DNA from: Austwickia sp.
GTDB lineage: Bacteria; Actinomycetota; Actinomycetes; Actinomycetales; Dermatophilaceae
NCBI GenBank assembly: GCA_016711265.1
Contig: JADJTI010000005.1
Coordinates: 1 to 64,000 of the forward strand
DNA: 64,000 nucleotides
Direction: 5' to 3'
Shown here: positions 8,102 to 16,491 of the stretch, in pieces
Layout of the letters: each line of letters begins with the position of its first letter
How positions within the stretch are numbered: position 1 is the first letter of the stretch
Position numbers and translations under genes: made by a program
Notes under the pieces: generated by a model
The model's input: the letters and a program-made list of their open reading frames with translations, nothing else
The model's database searches: none
Told to the model about the DNA's origin: nothing

Positions 8102-8841
8102 CCCACATCCTGATCGCCGAAGACGAGACCCGGATCTCGGATTTCGTCGAAAAGGGCCTCCGGGCAGCCGGCTTCACCACCACCGCCGTGGCCGACGGCA
8201 AGACCGCCCTGGCCCTTGCCCTGACGGACGTGTTCGACCTGCTCATCCTCGACCTGGGGCTGCCCGGGCTGGACGGGTTCACGGTGCTCGCCCGGTTGCG
8301 GGAGGCGGGAGTGGCGCTGCCGGTGATCATCCTGACGGCCCGGGACGCCGTACCCGACCGGGTCGCGGGTCTGGAAGGGGGCGCCAACGACTACATGGTC
8401 AAGCCGTTCGCGTTCGGGGAGCTCCTGGCAAGGGTGCGGCTGCGGCTGGTGGACGCCGATCCGGGGCCAGCGGGGTCGACGATCGAGGCAGCCGGGCTGC
8501 GGCTGGACCTGCGCACCCGGCGGGTCAGTCCGATCAGTGACGGCGGTCAGTCCTCGGCGGGGGCTGCGGCGGGTCCGGGGGCTGGGGCGGATTCTGCCTC
8601 CGGTACGCCGTCCGGTCCGACCGACCTGACCGCGCGCGAGTTCACCCTGCTGGAGATGTTCATGCGGCACCCCGACCAGGTCCTGAGCCGGGAGCAGGTG
8701 CTCGGCCAGGTCTGGGGGCTGGACTTCGACCCGGGGTCCAACGTGGTGGACGTGTTCGTCCGGACCCTGCGCGCCAAGATCGGGGCGCACCGGATCGAGA
8801 CCGTCCGAGGCATCGGGTATCGCCTGCGCCGTCTTCCCTGA
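8098..8841 (+). CDS. OmpR-family response regulator with linker insertion
   Basis: DNA-binding partner of the kinase just upstream (4-bp GTGA overlap). The 247 residues comprise a receiver domain with the acidic pocket E8-D9-E10, phospho-acceptor Asp52 in L-D-L-G-L-P-G-L-D-G, and the conserved Lys in Y-M-V-K-P-F, then a winged-helix effector domain ending in V-R-G-I-G-Y-R-L. Between the strand L-R-T-R-R-V-S and the helix L-T-A-R-E-F an Ala/Gly/Ser-rich stretch of roughly 25 extra residues (about 145-175) is inserted where most family members have a tight hairpin. The gene ends the operon; a long inverted repeat follows. Confidence 0.92.
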   Translation: MTHILIAEDETRISDFVEKGLRAAGFTTTAVADGKTALALALTDVFDLLILDLGLPGLDGFTVLARLREAGVALPVIILTARDAVPDRVAGLEGGANDYMVKPFAFGELLARVRLRLVDADPGPAGSTIEAAGLRLDLRTRRVSPISDGGQSSAGAAAGPGAGADSASGTPSGPTDLTAREFTLLEMFMRHPDQVLSREQVLGQVWGLDFDPGSNVVDVFVRTLRAKIGAHRIETVRGIGYRLRRLP

Positions 8842-8944
8842 GCCCGCTGCTTGCCTGGGCCGATGCTTCCCTGGGACCGCGGCGTCCCTGAGAACGCTGC
8901 TGGGTTCGGGAGCTCGTGCCGTTCGCTCAGACCCATGTTGCTCG

Positions 8945-9012
8945 CTCGAACCCACGAAGCTCGCCCGGACCCACGAAGCTTCGTGGGTCCGGGCGAGGGA
9001 GATGGGTTCGAG
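8945..9012. terminator. Long nested inverted repeat in the 300-bp gap between convergent genes
   Basis: The 300 bases from 8842 to 9141 hold no gene. At their centre is a perfect 38-bp palindrome (8960-8997, centred on AAGCTT) nested within outer arms CTCGAACCCA (8945-8954) and TGGGTTCGAG (9003-9012). The unit CCCACGAAG occurs twice before the centre. The position between two converging genes favours a bidirectional terminator; the absence of any loop in the DNA palindrome is unusual for that. Confidence 0.55.
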
Positions 9013-9141
9013 AAACGGCGACCGGTCAGGAAGACGGTGAACGGTCCCGAAAAGGCGGGCCGTTCAGAGGCATGGCGCCGGGTGAGGCCCTGCGGTCAGC
9101 CCGGCCCCTGCGCCGTCAGACCGATCCGCGAACCGGAACCG

Positions 9142-9726
9142 TCAGAGCCGGCGGCACTGGTCTTCCTTGTTGCCCTTCACCCGGTTCTTGCCGCCGATCG
9201 GCGCCGGACGGTTCGCCTTGCACTGCAGGTTGCCGTCGACGATGTTCCCGGACACCACCTTGCGCCCGGTCGGATTCGAGAAGAGCTGGATGTCACCGTC
9301 CACGCGGTTGGCAGTCAGGCTGATCACGCCGCCGCGTTCGAGCTGGATGTTGCCGTCCACGATCGAACGCGTGACCCCGACGGCGCGGTGCCCTTGGGAC
9401 TGAATGTTGCCGTCGACGACGACCCGGGTGGCCAGCAGCGTGGCGCCGCGCGACACCGTGATGTTGCCGTCGACGCGGGTACCGGTCAGCCGGCACGTGG
9501 CCCCCGCAGGCACCTTGACGTTGTCGACGCGGATCGCCCCCAGGGAACCCGTGCAGGTGCGCTCGTCCGCGGCGGCTGCGGGTGCAGTGACCAGCCCGGC
9601 GGCCAGGAGCAGGCCCGATCCGGCCAGGGCGCCGCCCACGCCGGTGAGCAGCCTGCGTGCCGGGCGTCGGCCGGGGTCAGCGGGGTGCTGGAGGTGTAGG
9701 TCGGTTGCTGTGGATGCGTGGTTCAT
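9142..9726 (-). CDS. Secreted repeat protein, predicted beta-helix (V-D-G-N-I repeats)
   Basis: Predicted exported protein of 194 residues. An Arg-rich N-terminus precedes a hydrophobic segment (about residues 27-50) ending in a T-A-P-A-A-A-A-D-E signal peptidase site. The mature part contains five imperfect repeats of about 20-22 residues, each with a T-R-x-V-D-G-N-I-like core (VDGNI, VDGNI, VDGNI, VDGDI, VDGNL). Regular spacing of these short strands points to a small solenoid/beta-helix, similar in style to bactofilin-like or DUF3060-like folds. Two cysteines near the start of the mature protein may form a disulfide, with others near the C-terminus. Function unknown. It faces the response regulator gene convergently. 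Confidence 0.7.
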   Translation of the reverse strand: MNHASTATDLHLQHPADPGRRPARRLLTGVGGALAGSGLLLAAGLVTAPAAAADERTCTGSLGAIRVDNVKVPAGATCRLTGTRVDGNITVSRGATLLATRVVVDGNIQSQGHRAVGVTRSIVDGNIQLERGGVISLTANRVDGDIQLFSNPTGRKVVSGNIVDGNLQCKANRPAPIGGKNRVKGNKEDQCRRL

Positions 9727-9883
9727 GGCTTCCCCCTCGATGGTGATCTTTCGGCGATGTCAGAACCCTAGGAACGGCGGGTGAGGGGTCAGTGAGGTCA
9801 GCATGAGCGTTCCTTCATCCAGTCCGTCATCCAGCCAGAGGCGAGGAACCAACACAGGGGCGCGGTCGCCGTACCGTGGGCTC

Positions 9884-10819
9884 ATGCGTATGGGCGTGAT
9901 CGACGTCGGTTCCAACACCGTGCACCTGCTCGCCGTCGACGCCCATTGGGGCGCCCACCCGATCCCGGCGTCTAGCCACAAGATCGACCTGCGGCTCTCC
10001 GAGCACACCGAGGCCAACGGCGAAATCAGCAAGAAGGGCGCCAACACCCTGGTCGACTTCGTCAAAGAGTGTCGACACTGCGCGGACGAGTGGGGCATCG
10101 AGGAGCTGATGGGCTTCGCGACCAGCGCGATCAGGGAGGCGCCCAACGGCGACGCCGTGCTCGCGCGGGTCCGTGACGAGGCAGGGGTGGACTTGGAGGT
10201 GTTGCCCGGGCAGGACGAGTCCCGGCTGACCTTCCTAGCCGCCCGGCGGTGGTTCGGCTGGTCGGCGGGCAGGTTGTTCCTGGTCGATATCGGCGGCGGT
10301 TCCCTGGAGCTGGCCAGCGGCATCGACGAGGACCCCGACGTTGCGCTGTCGCTGCCGCTGGGCGCCGGTCGGGTGACCCGGGAGCGGCTGTCCGGCGATC
10401 CGCCCAGTCCCGAGACGCTCAAAGTCGTCCGGAAGCAGATCCGGGCCGACATCGCCAAACACATGCGGGAGCTGGTCAAGGTCGGTCAGCCGGACCGGTA
10501 CGTGGGCTCCTCCAAGACCATCCGGTCGCTGGCCCGGCTGTGCGGCGCCGCGCCGAGCGGGGAGGGGATCTATGCGCGGCGGGTGCTGCAGCGGGAGGAC
10601 CTGCGGGCGCTGGTCCCTCGGCTGGGTCAGTTGACGGCGGCCCAACGCGGCGAGCTGCCCGGAGTGTCGATGAACCGGTCGCACCAGGTGCTGGCGGGCG
10701 CGTTGGTGGTCGAGGCGGTGATGGACCTGGTGGGCATCGAGACGCTGGTGGTCTGCCCGTGGGCGCTGCGCGAAGGGGTGATCCTGCAGCGGCTGGACCT
10801 ACTGCCGCCACCGACCTAG
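9884..10819 (+). CDS. ppx: Ppx/GppA family exopolyphosphatase/(p)ppGpp phosphohydrolase
   Basis: Cytoplasmic sugar-kinase-fold phosphatase that removes phosphate from polyphosphate or pppGpp. The N-terminal G-V-I-D-V-G-S-N-T-V-H-L motif and a second phosphate loop near residue 137 (V-D-I-G-G-G-S-L-E-L) define the family; length 311 residues matches the short actinobacterial form that lacks the C-terminal HD domain. ATG at 9884 was chosen because it sits six bases before the core motif; a start at 9890 is equally possible. Which substrate is used cannot be told from sequence. It stands alone, followed by a 290-bp gap with a dispersed repeat. Confidence 0.88.
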   Translation: MRMGVIDVGSNTVHLLAVDAHWGAHPIPASSHKIDLRLSEHTEANGEISKKGANTLVDFVKECRHCADEWGIEELMGFATSAIREAPNGDAVLARVRDEAGVDLEVLPGQDESRLTFLAARRWFGWSAGRLFLVDIGGGSLELASGIDEDPDVALSLPLGAGRVTRERLSGDPPSPETLKVVRKQIRADIAKHMRELVKVGQPDRYVGSSKTIRSLARLCGAAPSGEGIYARRVLQREDLRALVPRLGQLTAAQRGELPGVSMNRSHQVLAGALVVEAVMDLVGIETLVVCPWALREGVILQRLDLLPPPT

Positions 10820-10895
10820 CCGCGATCCACCCTGCGCCGTACGCCGCAGGGCCAACTCACGTCGTACCGACCCCAAGCTTCGTCTCACGTCCTGC

Positions 10896-10983
10896 CGAAA
10901 CGTCGATTTCGCACCTCGGCGCCCGCCGAAACGGCACTTTGGCACCTTGAAAGCGCTTCCAACGGGGCGGTTTCGACGTTTCG
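10896..10983. repeat. Dispersed intergenic inverted-repeat element, copy 1
   Basis: The gap 10820-11112 has no gene. It contains CGAAACGTCGATTTCGCACCT at 10896-10916, nearly identical to 36276-36296 in another gap, and an inverted GACGTTTCG at 10975-10983 as in copy 2 (36324-36332). Further GAAACG/CGTTTC and GAAAGTG motifs lie inside. The shared 21-bp core (one mismatch) and the same outer inverted arms mark a small dispersed element of REP type. Confidence 0.6.
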
Positions 10984-11099
10984 TGCGGGGCGGGCGTGCG
11001 AAAGTGACGCTTCGTGCGGCCCCGGGGGCCCGCAGCCGCGTGGGTGGAGGGTGCGCCTGCCGCCGATGCGTGGATCCGGCGCTGGTGGGCAGGCTCGGT

Positions 11100-11105
11100 T
11101 AGGCT
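11100..11105 (+). promoter_or_regulatory. Putative -10 box of a leaderless transcript
   Basis: TAGGCT matches the actinobacterial TANNNT -10 consensus and ends 7 bp before the ATG at 11113, so transcription would start at or next to the start codon. No Shine-Dalgarno is present. Confidence 0.5.
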
Positions 11106-11112
11106 CGTGGAC

Positions 11113-11937
11113 ATGGTGCGCCCTGCAAGTGCCAGGCCGGTCGTACCTGCGGTGACCTTGTCATCGTCCTCGGTGTACCCGCTCGGGGTGGCTGCCGCCT
11201 TCGAGACCGCGGCCAGGTTGGGCTACGACGGCGTCGAGGTCATGGTGCTGGCCGACCCCAGCACCCAGGAACCGGGCCCGTTGCTCGACCTCGTGCAGCG
11301 CTGGGGGATCCCGGTGCGCTCGATCCACGCGCCGACGCTGCTGGTCAGCCAGCGCGTCTGGGGTACGGCGGACCCGTGGCCGAAGGTGGACAAATCCATC
11401 GAACTCGCCCAGGGCGTGGGGGCTGACACCGTCGTGCTGCACCCGCCGTTCCGATGGCAGCGGGAGTACGCCGCAGAGTTCGTCGACGGGGTAGCCCTGC
11501 GTGAGGACGACACCGGCATCGCGCTCGCGGTCGAAAACATGTTTCCCTGGCGCGCTCGAAACACCCACATGCAGGCCTACTTGCCGCACTGGGACCCGGT
11601 GACCCAGGCGTACGACCACGTGACCCTGGACCTGTCGCACACCGCGACCGCAGGCAGCGACGCCCTGGCCATGCAGTGGGCCCTCGGCGACCGACTACAC
11701 CACGTCCACCTCGCCGACGGCTCTGGCTCCATGAAGGACGAGCACCTGGTCCCGGGCCGGGGCGGCCAGCCGTGCGGGCTGTTCCTGGAGCGGTTGGCCG
11801 AGAGTGGTTTTGGTGGGGTGGTGGCCGTGGAGGTCAGCACCCGGAGGGCCACGATGGACCAGCGCGAGCTCGATCTGGCCGAGGCGCTGGCCTTCGCCCG
11901 GCTGCACCTCGACCTGCCGGTCCCCGCCGGTCCCTAA
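11113..11937 (+). CDS. Sugar phosphate isomerase/epimerase family protein (xylose isomerase-like TIM barrel)
   Basis: A 274-residue AP-endonuclease-2/xylose-isomerase-like TIM barrel. Family features visible are the first strand followed by F-E-T-A-A-R-L-G-Y-D-G-V-E-V-M, the metal-site region A-V-E-N-M-F-P-W, L-D-L-S-H-T and H-V-H-L-A-D-G, and a late E-V-S strand. The metal is probably Mn or Zn. Substrate unknown; members act on inositols, hydroxypyruvate and various sugars. The ATG at 11113 is preferred because it follows a TAGGCT -10 box in leaderless spacing; a longer frame to 11014 lacks support. It is followed by a proline dehydrogenase homologue and proC, a neighbourhood I have no functional explanation for. 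Confidence 0.8.
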   Translation: MVRPASARPVVPAVTLSSSSVYPLGVAAAFETAARLGYDGVEVMVLADPSTQEPGPLLDLVQRWGIPVRSIHAPTLLVSQRVWGTADPWPKVDKSIELAQGVGADTVVLHPPFRWQREYAAEFVDGVALREDDTGIALAVENMFPWRARNTHMQAYLPHWDPVTQAYDHVTLDLSHTATAGSDALAMQWALGDRLHHVHLADGSGSMKDEHLVPGRGGQPCGLFLERLAESGFGGVVAVEVSTRRATMDQRELDLAEALAFARLHLDLPVPAGP

Positions 11938-11998
11938 CCGATAGCCTGAGGCTGATCTGCGGCCGACCCGGCAGGATCGGGTCGAGGGGAGGCACACG

Positions 11999-12943
11999 GT
12001 GGAGCTTCGTACGACGCTGCGCGACACGCTGCTGCAGGTCGTCGGCGACCCTCGAACGCAGCGGCTGGTGGAAGGACCGCGGGTCAGCCGCAAACTGGTC
12101 AGCCGCTACATCGCCGGAGAGCGGCTGGAGACCGCCGTGGAGGTGGCGGCCGACCTCATCGACAAGGGCCGGTTGATCTCGGCACAGCAACTGTTGCCCC
12201 CGCCGGCCGACGACGCCGAGGCGGCCCGCTGGACCGACGTACTGCGGGATGGCATCCAGGGATTCGCGCGGGCGGGACTGACCGCCGACGCGACCGTCGA
12301 CTTCGACGTGAGCCTGAGCACCCTGGGCCTCGATCTTGGCCCGGACGGCCCCGCGCGGGCCCTGGACCGGGCACGTGACCTGGCCCGGACGGCCGGGAAT
12401 GCCGGGACCTCGATCACCGTGTCGACGGACTGCCCCCAGCACGTGGACCGAATCCTGGTCATCGTGCGTGACCTGCGCCAGGACTTCCCTTCGGTCGGGA
12501 TCACGGTGCAGGCCGCCTTCCACCGGACGGTGGCCGACTGTGAGGACCTGGCCATCCCGGGCAGCCGGGTGCGGTTGGCCATGGGCAGCGCCGGAGCCGG
12601 CGAGGGGATCCACCGTCACCGGGCCCAGGTCGACCGAGCGTACGCCGCCTGCCTGCGGATTCTCATGGTGGGGCCGGGCCGGCCCGTGGTCGCGACCGAT
12701 GACCTGCGGCTGCTGCGGATCACCCACGCCCTGGCCGGGCACCTGCAGCGCTCCGTGTCCAGCTTCGAGTACCAGCTCCCGTACGGCGTACGGCCGGAGA
12801 TGCAGGCCGTCATCGCCGACCGGGGTGAGTCGATGCGCGTTCACCTGCCGTTCGGCACCCAGTGGTATCCGTATCTCGTCGGCCGGGTGGCGGTGGCTCC
12901 GACGAACCTGGTGAGCCTCGCGCGCGCCGTCCTGGCCCGCTGA
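11999..12943 (+). CDS. Proline dehydrogenase family protein (possibly degenerate active site)
   Basis: FAD-dependent PRODH-type TIM barrel of 314 residues, expected to oxidise proline to pyrroline-5-carboxylate. The barrel signature is visible in A-D-L-I-D-K-G (about 53), S-T-D-C-P-Q-H (about 146), V-Q-A-A-F-H-R-T (about 170) and a C-terminal W-Y-P-Y-L-V-G-R-V-A-V-A-P-T-N-L. In well-studied PRODH the last segment reads Y-x-x-R-R-L-x-E-R-P-x-N and the paired arginines hold the substrate carboxylate; here only one arginine remains and the Glu is gone, so the substrate may differ. GTG at 11999 follows a GGGGAGG ribosome binding site. proC lies 30 bp downstream. Confidence 0.75.
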   Translation: MELRTTLRDTLLQVVGDPRTQRLVEGPRVSRKLVSRYIAGERLETAVEVAADLIDKGRLISAQQLLPPPADDAEAARWTDVLRDGIQGFARAGLTADATVDFDVSLSTLGLDLGPDGPARALDRARDLARTAGNAGTSITVSTDCPQHVDRILVIVRDLRQDFPSVGITVQAAFHRTVADCEDLAIPGSRVRLAMGSAGAGEGIHRHRAQVDRAYAACLRILMVGPGRPVVATDDLRLLRITHALAGHLQRSVSSFEYQLPYGVRPEMQAVIADRGESMRVHLPFGTQWYPYLVGRVAVAPTNLVSLARAVLAR

Positions 12944-12973
12944 CACGGCACCCCGCCCCTGAAGGAGGACCTC

Positions 12974-13807
12974 ATGGCGACGACCGCCGATCAGCCTCGC
13001 GACGCGGCCCCCCGCCTCGTCGTGGCGGTCCTGGGTGCGGGGGTGATGGGTGGCGCCGTGCTGACCGCGATCCTGGACGCCCAACACGCGGGTCCGGGTG
13101 ACGTGCGGGTCAGCACACTCGATCCGGAGGCCGCCGACCGGTGGCGCGCCCGCGGCGTGCTGGTCACCGGCAACGCCGAGGCCGTCGACGGCGCGGACGT
13201 GGTCGTTGTCGCCACCAAACCGGCCGATGTGGCGGGGGTCCTGGACGAGGCCGGGCCCCGGTTGAAGCCCGGCGCGGTGGTGATCAGCCTGGCCGCCGGG
13301 GTTCGTTTGGCGCTGCTGGAGGGGCACCTGCCGGCCGGTACGGCGGTCGTCCGGGTGATGCCCAACACCCCTGCGGTGATCGGGGAGGGCATGTCGGCGC
13401 TCAGTCCGGGCGCCTCCTGCTCGCCCGAGCAGCTGGAGCTGGCCCAACAGTTGCTCGGCGCCTGCGGCCAGGTCGTCACCGTGCCCGAGAGCGCACAGAA
13501 CGCCGTCACCGCGGTCAGCGGCTCCGGTCCGGCGTACCTCTTCTATCTGCTGGAGGCGATGATCGACGCTGGTGTGCTGCTCGGCTTGAGCCGGCCGGTG
13601 GCCACCGAACTGGCCGTCCAGACGGCGTACGGCGCGGCGTCCATGGTTCGTCGCAACGGCACCCACCCGGGGCTGCTGCGCGAGCAGGTGACCAGCCCGG
13701 GTGGGACGACAGCGGCCGCATTGCGGACGCTGGATGCGAAAGCGGTCAAGGCCGCGATGATGGAAGCGATCGAGGCTGCGGCGCGACGGAGCGCCGAGCT
13801 GGCCTGA
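12974..13807 (+). CDS. proC: Pyrroline-5-carboxylate reductase
   Basis: Last step of proline synthesis: NAD(P)H-dependent reduction of pyrroline-5-carboxylate. The 277 residues show the Rossmann motif G-A-G-V-M-G-G-A (about 18-25), V-A-T-K-P near 80, V-R-V-M-P-N-T-P near 125, the catalytic/dimer region A-V-S-G-S-G-P-A-Y-L-F near 180 and the C-terminal signature R-E-Q-V-T-S-P-G-G-T-T. ATG at 12974 is preceded by AAGGAGG. It lies 30 bp after the proline dehydrogenase homologue on the same strand, so opposite reactions of proline metabolism may be co-transcribed. Confidence 0.96.
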   Translation: MATTADQPRDAAPRLVVAVLGAGVMGGAVLTAILDAQHAGPGDVRVSTLDPEAADRWRARGVLVTGNAEAVDGADVVVVATKPADVAGVLDEAGPRLKPGAVVISLAAGVRLALLEGHLPAGTAVVRVMPNTPAVIGEGMSALSPGASCSPEQLELAQQLLGACGQVVTVPESAQNAVTAVSGSGPAYLFYLLEAMIDAGVLLGLSRPVATELAVQTAYGAASMVRRNGTHPGLLREQVTSPGGTTAAALRTLDAKAVKAAMMEAIEAAARRSAELA

Positions 13808-14016
13808 GGGCTTCGCAGCGATCGCACAGGTCGCGCCCGCGGAAGCCTCGCGGGGCACCCAGGGCCGCCAACGAAGCCAGGAAAAAAACACGACGACGGA
13901 TCGGGGCCGTTGTTTGCGCTCCCGAACACCCGTCCAACTACTCCGCCGGACGCTGTTAGGCTCGTCCAGCCGCTAGTCGGCAACGCTGCCCCGGCAGAGT
14001 GAAAGGGAAGGACCGG

Positions 14017-14532
14017 ATGTCCGAGATCACCGTGCGAGCGCTCGAACCCACCGAGTGGGAGAAATACAAGGCATGCCGGCTCACCGCCCTGCAGGAAGCG
14101 CCCGACGCGTTCGCTGCGGACTACGACACGGAAGCGGCCTACGAAGAGGCGCTGTGGCTCGAGCGGATGGGCCGCGCCACCCGGGTCATCGCCGAGACGG
14201 CGAAGGTCAAAGAGGCCGCCGGCATCGTGTCGCTGCGGCCGGACGAGGCCATCTACGAGAACGCCCTGGAGGCCTTCGGGCTCTGGGTTGCCCCGGATGA
14301 GCGCGGCACCGGCGTGGCCACCGCCCTGATGGAGTTCGCCACGGCGTACGCCGCCGATGCCGGGCACGGCTCGTTGATCTACTGGGTGGGCACCGACAAC
14401 GGCCGGGCGGTCGCGTTCGCCAGCAGCTTCGGTTTCCGCCCCACCGAGTACCGGCGCCCGATGGAGCACAGCGTCGACACCGACGAGGATGACGAGGAAG
14501 AGCTCGCGATGGTGTACGCGCTGCGCCCCTGA
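14017..14532 (+). CDS. GNAT family N-acetyltransferase
   Basis: A 171-residue acetyl-CoA-dependent acyltransferase. The fold is visible as an N-terminal strand (I-T-V-R-A-L), a beta hairpin near 65-95 and the coenzyme A pyrophosphate loop L-W-V-A-P-D-E-R-G-T-G-V-A near 93-105, followed by W-V-G-T-D-N-G-R-A-V-A-F and S-F-G-F-R-P-T of the last helix and strand. ATG at 14017 follows GGAAGGA. The 209-bp gap before it contains TAGGCT (about 13957), a possible -10. Substrate unknown. Confidence 0.88.
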   Translation: MSEITVRALEPTEWEKYKACRLTALQEAPDAFAADYDTEAAYEEALWLERMGRATRVIAETAKVKEAAGIVSLRPDEAIYENALEAFGLWVAPDERGTGVATALMEFATAYAADAGHGSLIYWVGTDNGRAVAFASSFGFRPTEYRRPMEHSVDTDEDDEEELAMVYALRP

Positions 14533-14617
14533 GCGCAGCCGCCCACCCGCCGTTTTCCTCGAAATGGTGCGCGCCGTACCCTCCCTGGACACCTCGGGGC
14601 CGGGTACGGTGCAAGTC

Positions 14618-15814
14618 ATGTCGACACAGGCCCGCATCGTGTGGGACGAGAGCTTCACCGGCTACAACTTCGGGCACGAACACCCGATGAACCCGGTCCG
14701 CCTGGAGTTGACGGCGCGGCTGTGTCGCGAGTTCGGTCTTTTTGATCCGCCGGCGGCGCAGGTGATCCTGCCCGACGTCCCGGCCGACGATGTGCTGCTC
14801 ACCGTGCACACCCCCGAGTACCTCGCGGCGGTCAAGGAAGCCTCGGCCGACCCCGCCGCCGCGAAACAGGCCTATGGTCTGGGCACCGACGACGACCCGG
14901 CCTTCGTGGGCATTCATGAGGTCTCGGCGCGGATCGTCGCCGGGACCTTGGACATCAGCCAGGCGGTGTGGCGCGGAGAGTCCGAGCACGGGGTGAACTT
15001 CTGCGGCGGGCTGCACCACGCCATGCCGGGGTACGCCAGCGGGTTCTGCATCTACAACGACGCGGCCGTGGCCATCAATTGGCTGTTGGAGAACGGCGCC
15101 AGCAGGGTTGCGTACGTCGACGTCGACGCCCACCACGGTGACGGGGTGGAGCGCATCTTCTGGAACGACCCGCGCGTCATGACGATCTCACTGCACGAGA
15201 CCGGCACGGTGCTGTTCCCGGGGACCGGGTTCGCGGCCGACATCGGCGGTCCCAACGCCATGGGTACGGCGATCAACCTCGCCCTGCCGCCGGGGGTCAG
15301 TGACGGCCCGTGGCTGCGCGGCTTCCACGCGGTCGTCCCCGCGCTGCTGCGGGCGTTCCTGCCGGAGGTCATCGTGACCCAGCACGGCGCGGACTCCCAC
15401 TTCACCGACCCGTTGGCCCACCTGGGATTGTCCGTGGACGCCCAGGTCGCGGCCATGGAGGCACTGCACGACCTGTCGCACGAACTCTGTGGCGGCAAGT
15501 GGGTGGCCCTGGGCGGCGGCGGTTACGAGGTGATCGGTGTGGTGCCGCGGACGTGGACCCACCTGACGGCTCTGGCATTGCACCGCCCGATCGACCTCAC
15601 CACCCCGGTGCCGCCCCGCTGGCTGGAGGAGGTCAAGGCACGCTTCGGGGTCGACGCCCCCGACAAGATGGGCGATGGCGTCGCCGAGCGCGGCCGGATC
15701 TGGTTCCGCTCCTGGGAGTCCGGGTTCGACCCGAGCAACGCGGTGGACCGCGCGGTGATCGCCACCCGCGAGGCGTGTTTCCCGCACCAGGGTTTGGACG
15801 TGTTCTTCGACTGA
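14618..15814 (+). CDS. acuC: AcuC-type histone deacetylase-like amidohydrolase
   Basis: Zinc-dependent deacetylase of the class I HDAC family, 398 residues. In Bacillus AcuC deacetylates acetyl-CoA synthetase, keeping it active. Motifs visible: H-P-M-N-P-V-R-L near the N-terminus, the charge-relay pair in F-C-G-G-L-H-H-A-M, Y-N-D-A-A-V, the zinc ligands in D-V-D-A-H-H-G-D-G-V and D-S-H-F-T-D-P, and the G-G-G-G-Y loop. The ATG at 14618 gives the usual N-terminus. No acetyl-CoA synthetase or acetyltransferase partner of the acuABC type is adjacent except the GNAT gene just upstream, whose role is unknown. Confidence 0.93.
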   Translation: MSTQARIVWDESFTGYNFGHEHPMNPVRLELTARLCREFGLFDPPAAQVILPDVPADDVLLTVHTPEYLAAVKEASADPAAAKQAYGLGTDDDPAFVGIHEVSARIVAGTLDISQAVWRGESEHGVNFCGGLHHAMPGYASGFCIYNDAAVAINWLLENGASRVAYVDVDAHHGDGVERIFWNDPRVMTISLHETGTVLFPGTGFAADIGGPNAMGTAINLALPPGVSDGPWLRGFHAVVPALLRAFLPEVIVTQHGADSHFTDPLAHLGLSVDAQVAAMEALHDLSHELCGGKWVALGGGGYEVIGVVPRTWTHLTALALHRPIDLTTPVPPRWLEEVKARFGVDAPDKMGDGVAERGRIWFRSWESGFDPSNAVDRAVIATREACFPHQGLDVFFD

Positions 15815-16249
15815 CCCGGCCGTGTGTCGGCCCTAGTGAGTAGTCCGGTGACTTTTCCGGCGGCCGACGGGTTTTGCCTGCCGACCGTTGGGCTGGTGGG
15901 TGTGCGGGGTTGGCCGACCTGGTGCGCGTTGGGCCGACTGGGTGCGTGTTGCAGGGTGCACCTGGTCGGGTGAACCTGCTCCAGCGCCGCCACCGGGCGT
16001 CCGGGGATGAGGCAACGCGCTGTTTGGGTGACTCACCCGGCACGAAGTAGGCTGGGCAGGCTATGGCCGGTGGCCCACGCGCGACCGGCAGGCTGCGGGT
16101 CGCGTGATGGTCGCTCGTGGCAGCGGCATCCTGGCGAGCGGTCCCTTCCGTGACGAGGGCGGCACAGCTCAGCCCGACAGCAGTACCGAAAGACTCGACA
16201 GGTGGGACGAGGGTCCGTGTGGACCCCGACGGCAGACGAAGGGTGGCCC
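15815..16249. other. 435-bp gap: long leader of the bS22 gene
   Basis: No protein-coding frame is convincing here. After the acuC stop there is a small hairpin (GCCG-TGTGT-CGGC). A TAGGCT at 16048-16053 could be a -10 box for the bS22 gene, implying a leader of nearly 200 nt. Between them G/T-rich imperfect repeats of the type GTTGGGCCGAC and GGTGCG occur. No BldC-type regulator precedes bS22, although that pairing is common in other actinobacteria. Confidence 0.4.
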
Positions 16250-16348
16250 ATGGGCTCGGTGATCAAGAAGCGGCGCAAGCGGATGGCCAAGAAGAAGCAC
16301 CGCAAGCTGCTGCGCAAGACGCGTCATCAGCGTCGCAACAAGAAGTAG
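16250..16348 (+). CDS. Small ribosomal protein bS22 (AURKAIP1/COX24-domain, 32 residues)
   Basis: A 32-residue, extremely basic protein beginning M-G-S-V-I-K-K-R-R-K-R-M and ending in R-R-N-K-K. It is nearly identical to the actinobacterial protein found in mycobacterial 30S ribosomes (named bS22) and to the AURKAIP1/COX24 C-terminal domain. Only the family match and composition support the call, but both are strong for so short a gene. It lies 143 bp upstream of the epimerase gene, a conserved actinobacterial neighbourhood. Confidence 0.92.
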   Translation: MGSVIKKRRKRMAKKKHRKLLRKTRHQRRNKK

Positions 16349-16491
16349 CCGCTCGCTGGTCGTCCGCCGGGGCCGGGCCGGGCCGCGGCGCATAGCGGCG
16401 GCGGCCGGCAACCGGACGTCCGGTGGTGCAACGGCGCGCCACCACCCGGGCTGACTGTGCCCCGGGCGTCGAGGCAGGGCCAGGAGGACCG

